DNA of 5,624 nt from assembly GCA_030040215.1 (NCBI GenBank), contig JASHUD010000236.1, positions 1 through 5,624 of the forward strand, read 5' to 3'. Numbering within the stretch: position 1 is the stretch's first letter; each line of letters begins with the position of its first letter. Origin of the DNA: Methylovirgula sp. Lineage in GTDB: Bacteria > Pseudomonadota > Alphaproteobacteria > Rhizobiales > Beijerinckiaceae. The notes under the pieces were generated by a model. The model worked only from the letters and a program-made list of their open reading frames with translations, was not told where the DNA came from and did no database searches. The position numbers and the translations under genes were made by a program. Of the stretch, positions 5,480 through 5,624 are shown piece after piece.

Positions 5480-5624
5480 ATGGCGAGAGCGGCACGTTAC
5501 GAACTGCGCGACGGCGAGCCCGTCTTCGCAGGCCGCTGCGCGGAAGGACTGAAGCGTATTTTTATGGATGTGGTTGCCAGCAGCGCCACGTATCGCCGTT
5601 TCGTGGCGCCGCTTGTCGATGCCC
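5480..5624 (+). CDS. Possible start of an unrecognised gene (3' truncated by window)
   Basis: From the ATG at 5480 the frame is open to the window end, 48 codons, starting MARAARYELRDGEPVFAGR and reaching RRFVAPLVDA. Codon use is mostly G/C-ending, and the peptide looks like ordinary soluble protein, not a shadow. There is no Shine-Dalgarno before 5480. The same frame is open back to an ATG at 5363, inside the carbamoyltransferase gene, so the start is uncertain. A competing ORF from an ATG at 5421 stops after 43 codons (5552) and looks less protein-like. The opposite strand is also open here. I do not recognise a family and propose no function. If real, it follows the carbamoyltransferase by about 70 bases and could be in the same operon. 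Confidence 0.4.
   Translation, partial: MARAARYELRDGEPVFAGRCAEGLKRIFMDVVASSATYRRFVAPLVDA

Noticed and set aside
4477..5481. 334-codon minus-strand ORF opposite the carbamoyltransferase
   Set aside because: It is antisense to conserved catalytic motifs of a clear enzyme and has no family resemblance of its own.

Overview
The window is a GC-rich stretch of bacterial chromosome with strong G/C preference at third codon positions. All supportable genes lie on the + strand. Base composition, codon use and the family versions encoded suggest an alphaproteobacterium, probably of the Rhizobiales/Hyphomicrobiales type. This is inference from style and gene content; no rRNA or other taxonomic marker is present.

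Layout: (1) Bases 3-167 are the last 54 codons of an unidentified gene. (2) Bases 168-363 are non-coding, with a GC-rich hairpin just after that gene's stop and a perfect CTAGCA/TGCTAG inverted repeat. (3) A two-gene operon follows: a circularly permuted ATP-grasp protein (364-1851) and an alpha-E ('conserved ER motif') helical protein (1876-2829). This pair is widespread and is predicted to make or modify a peptide or amide bond, but its substrate is unknown. (4) Bases 2830-2951 are a spacer with a perfect 16-bp palindrome and a plausible sigma70-type promoter. (5) A three-gene operon follows: an SxtJ-family membrane protein (2952-3374), a 49-residue DUF5989 membrane protein (3415-3564) and a NodU/CmcH/SxtI-type O-carbamoyltransferase (3574-5409). 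(6) Bases 5410-5624 hold a short spacer and possibly the start of another + strand gene running off the end.

How the genes may work together: the ATP-grasp/alpha-E pair is one functional unit. The SxtJ-DUF5989-carbamoyltransferase set is a second unit, probably a membrane-associated carbamoylation module. The carbamoyltransferase keeps the metal-binding and nucleotide-binding motifs expected of an active enzyme. No PKS, NRPS, glycosyltransferase or other substrate-building gene is visible, so its acceptor cannot be named.

The most distinctive DNA feature is a 15-bp tandem triplication (3361-3405). It copies the last codons and the stop codon of the SxtJ-family gene, leaving three in-frame TAG stops just before the Shine-Dalgarno of the DUF5989 gene. 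The families are known ones. I see no phage, transposon, CRISPR or RNA gene, and I do not claim a wholly new system.
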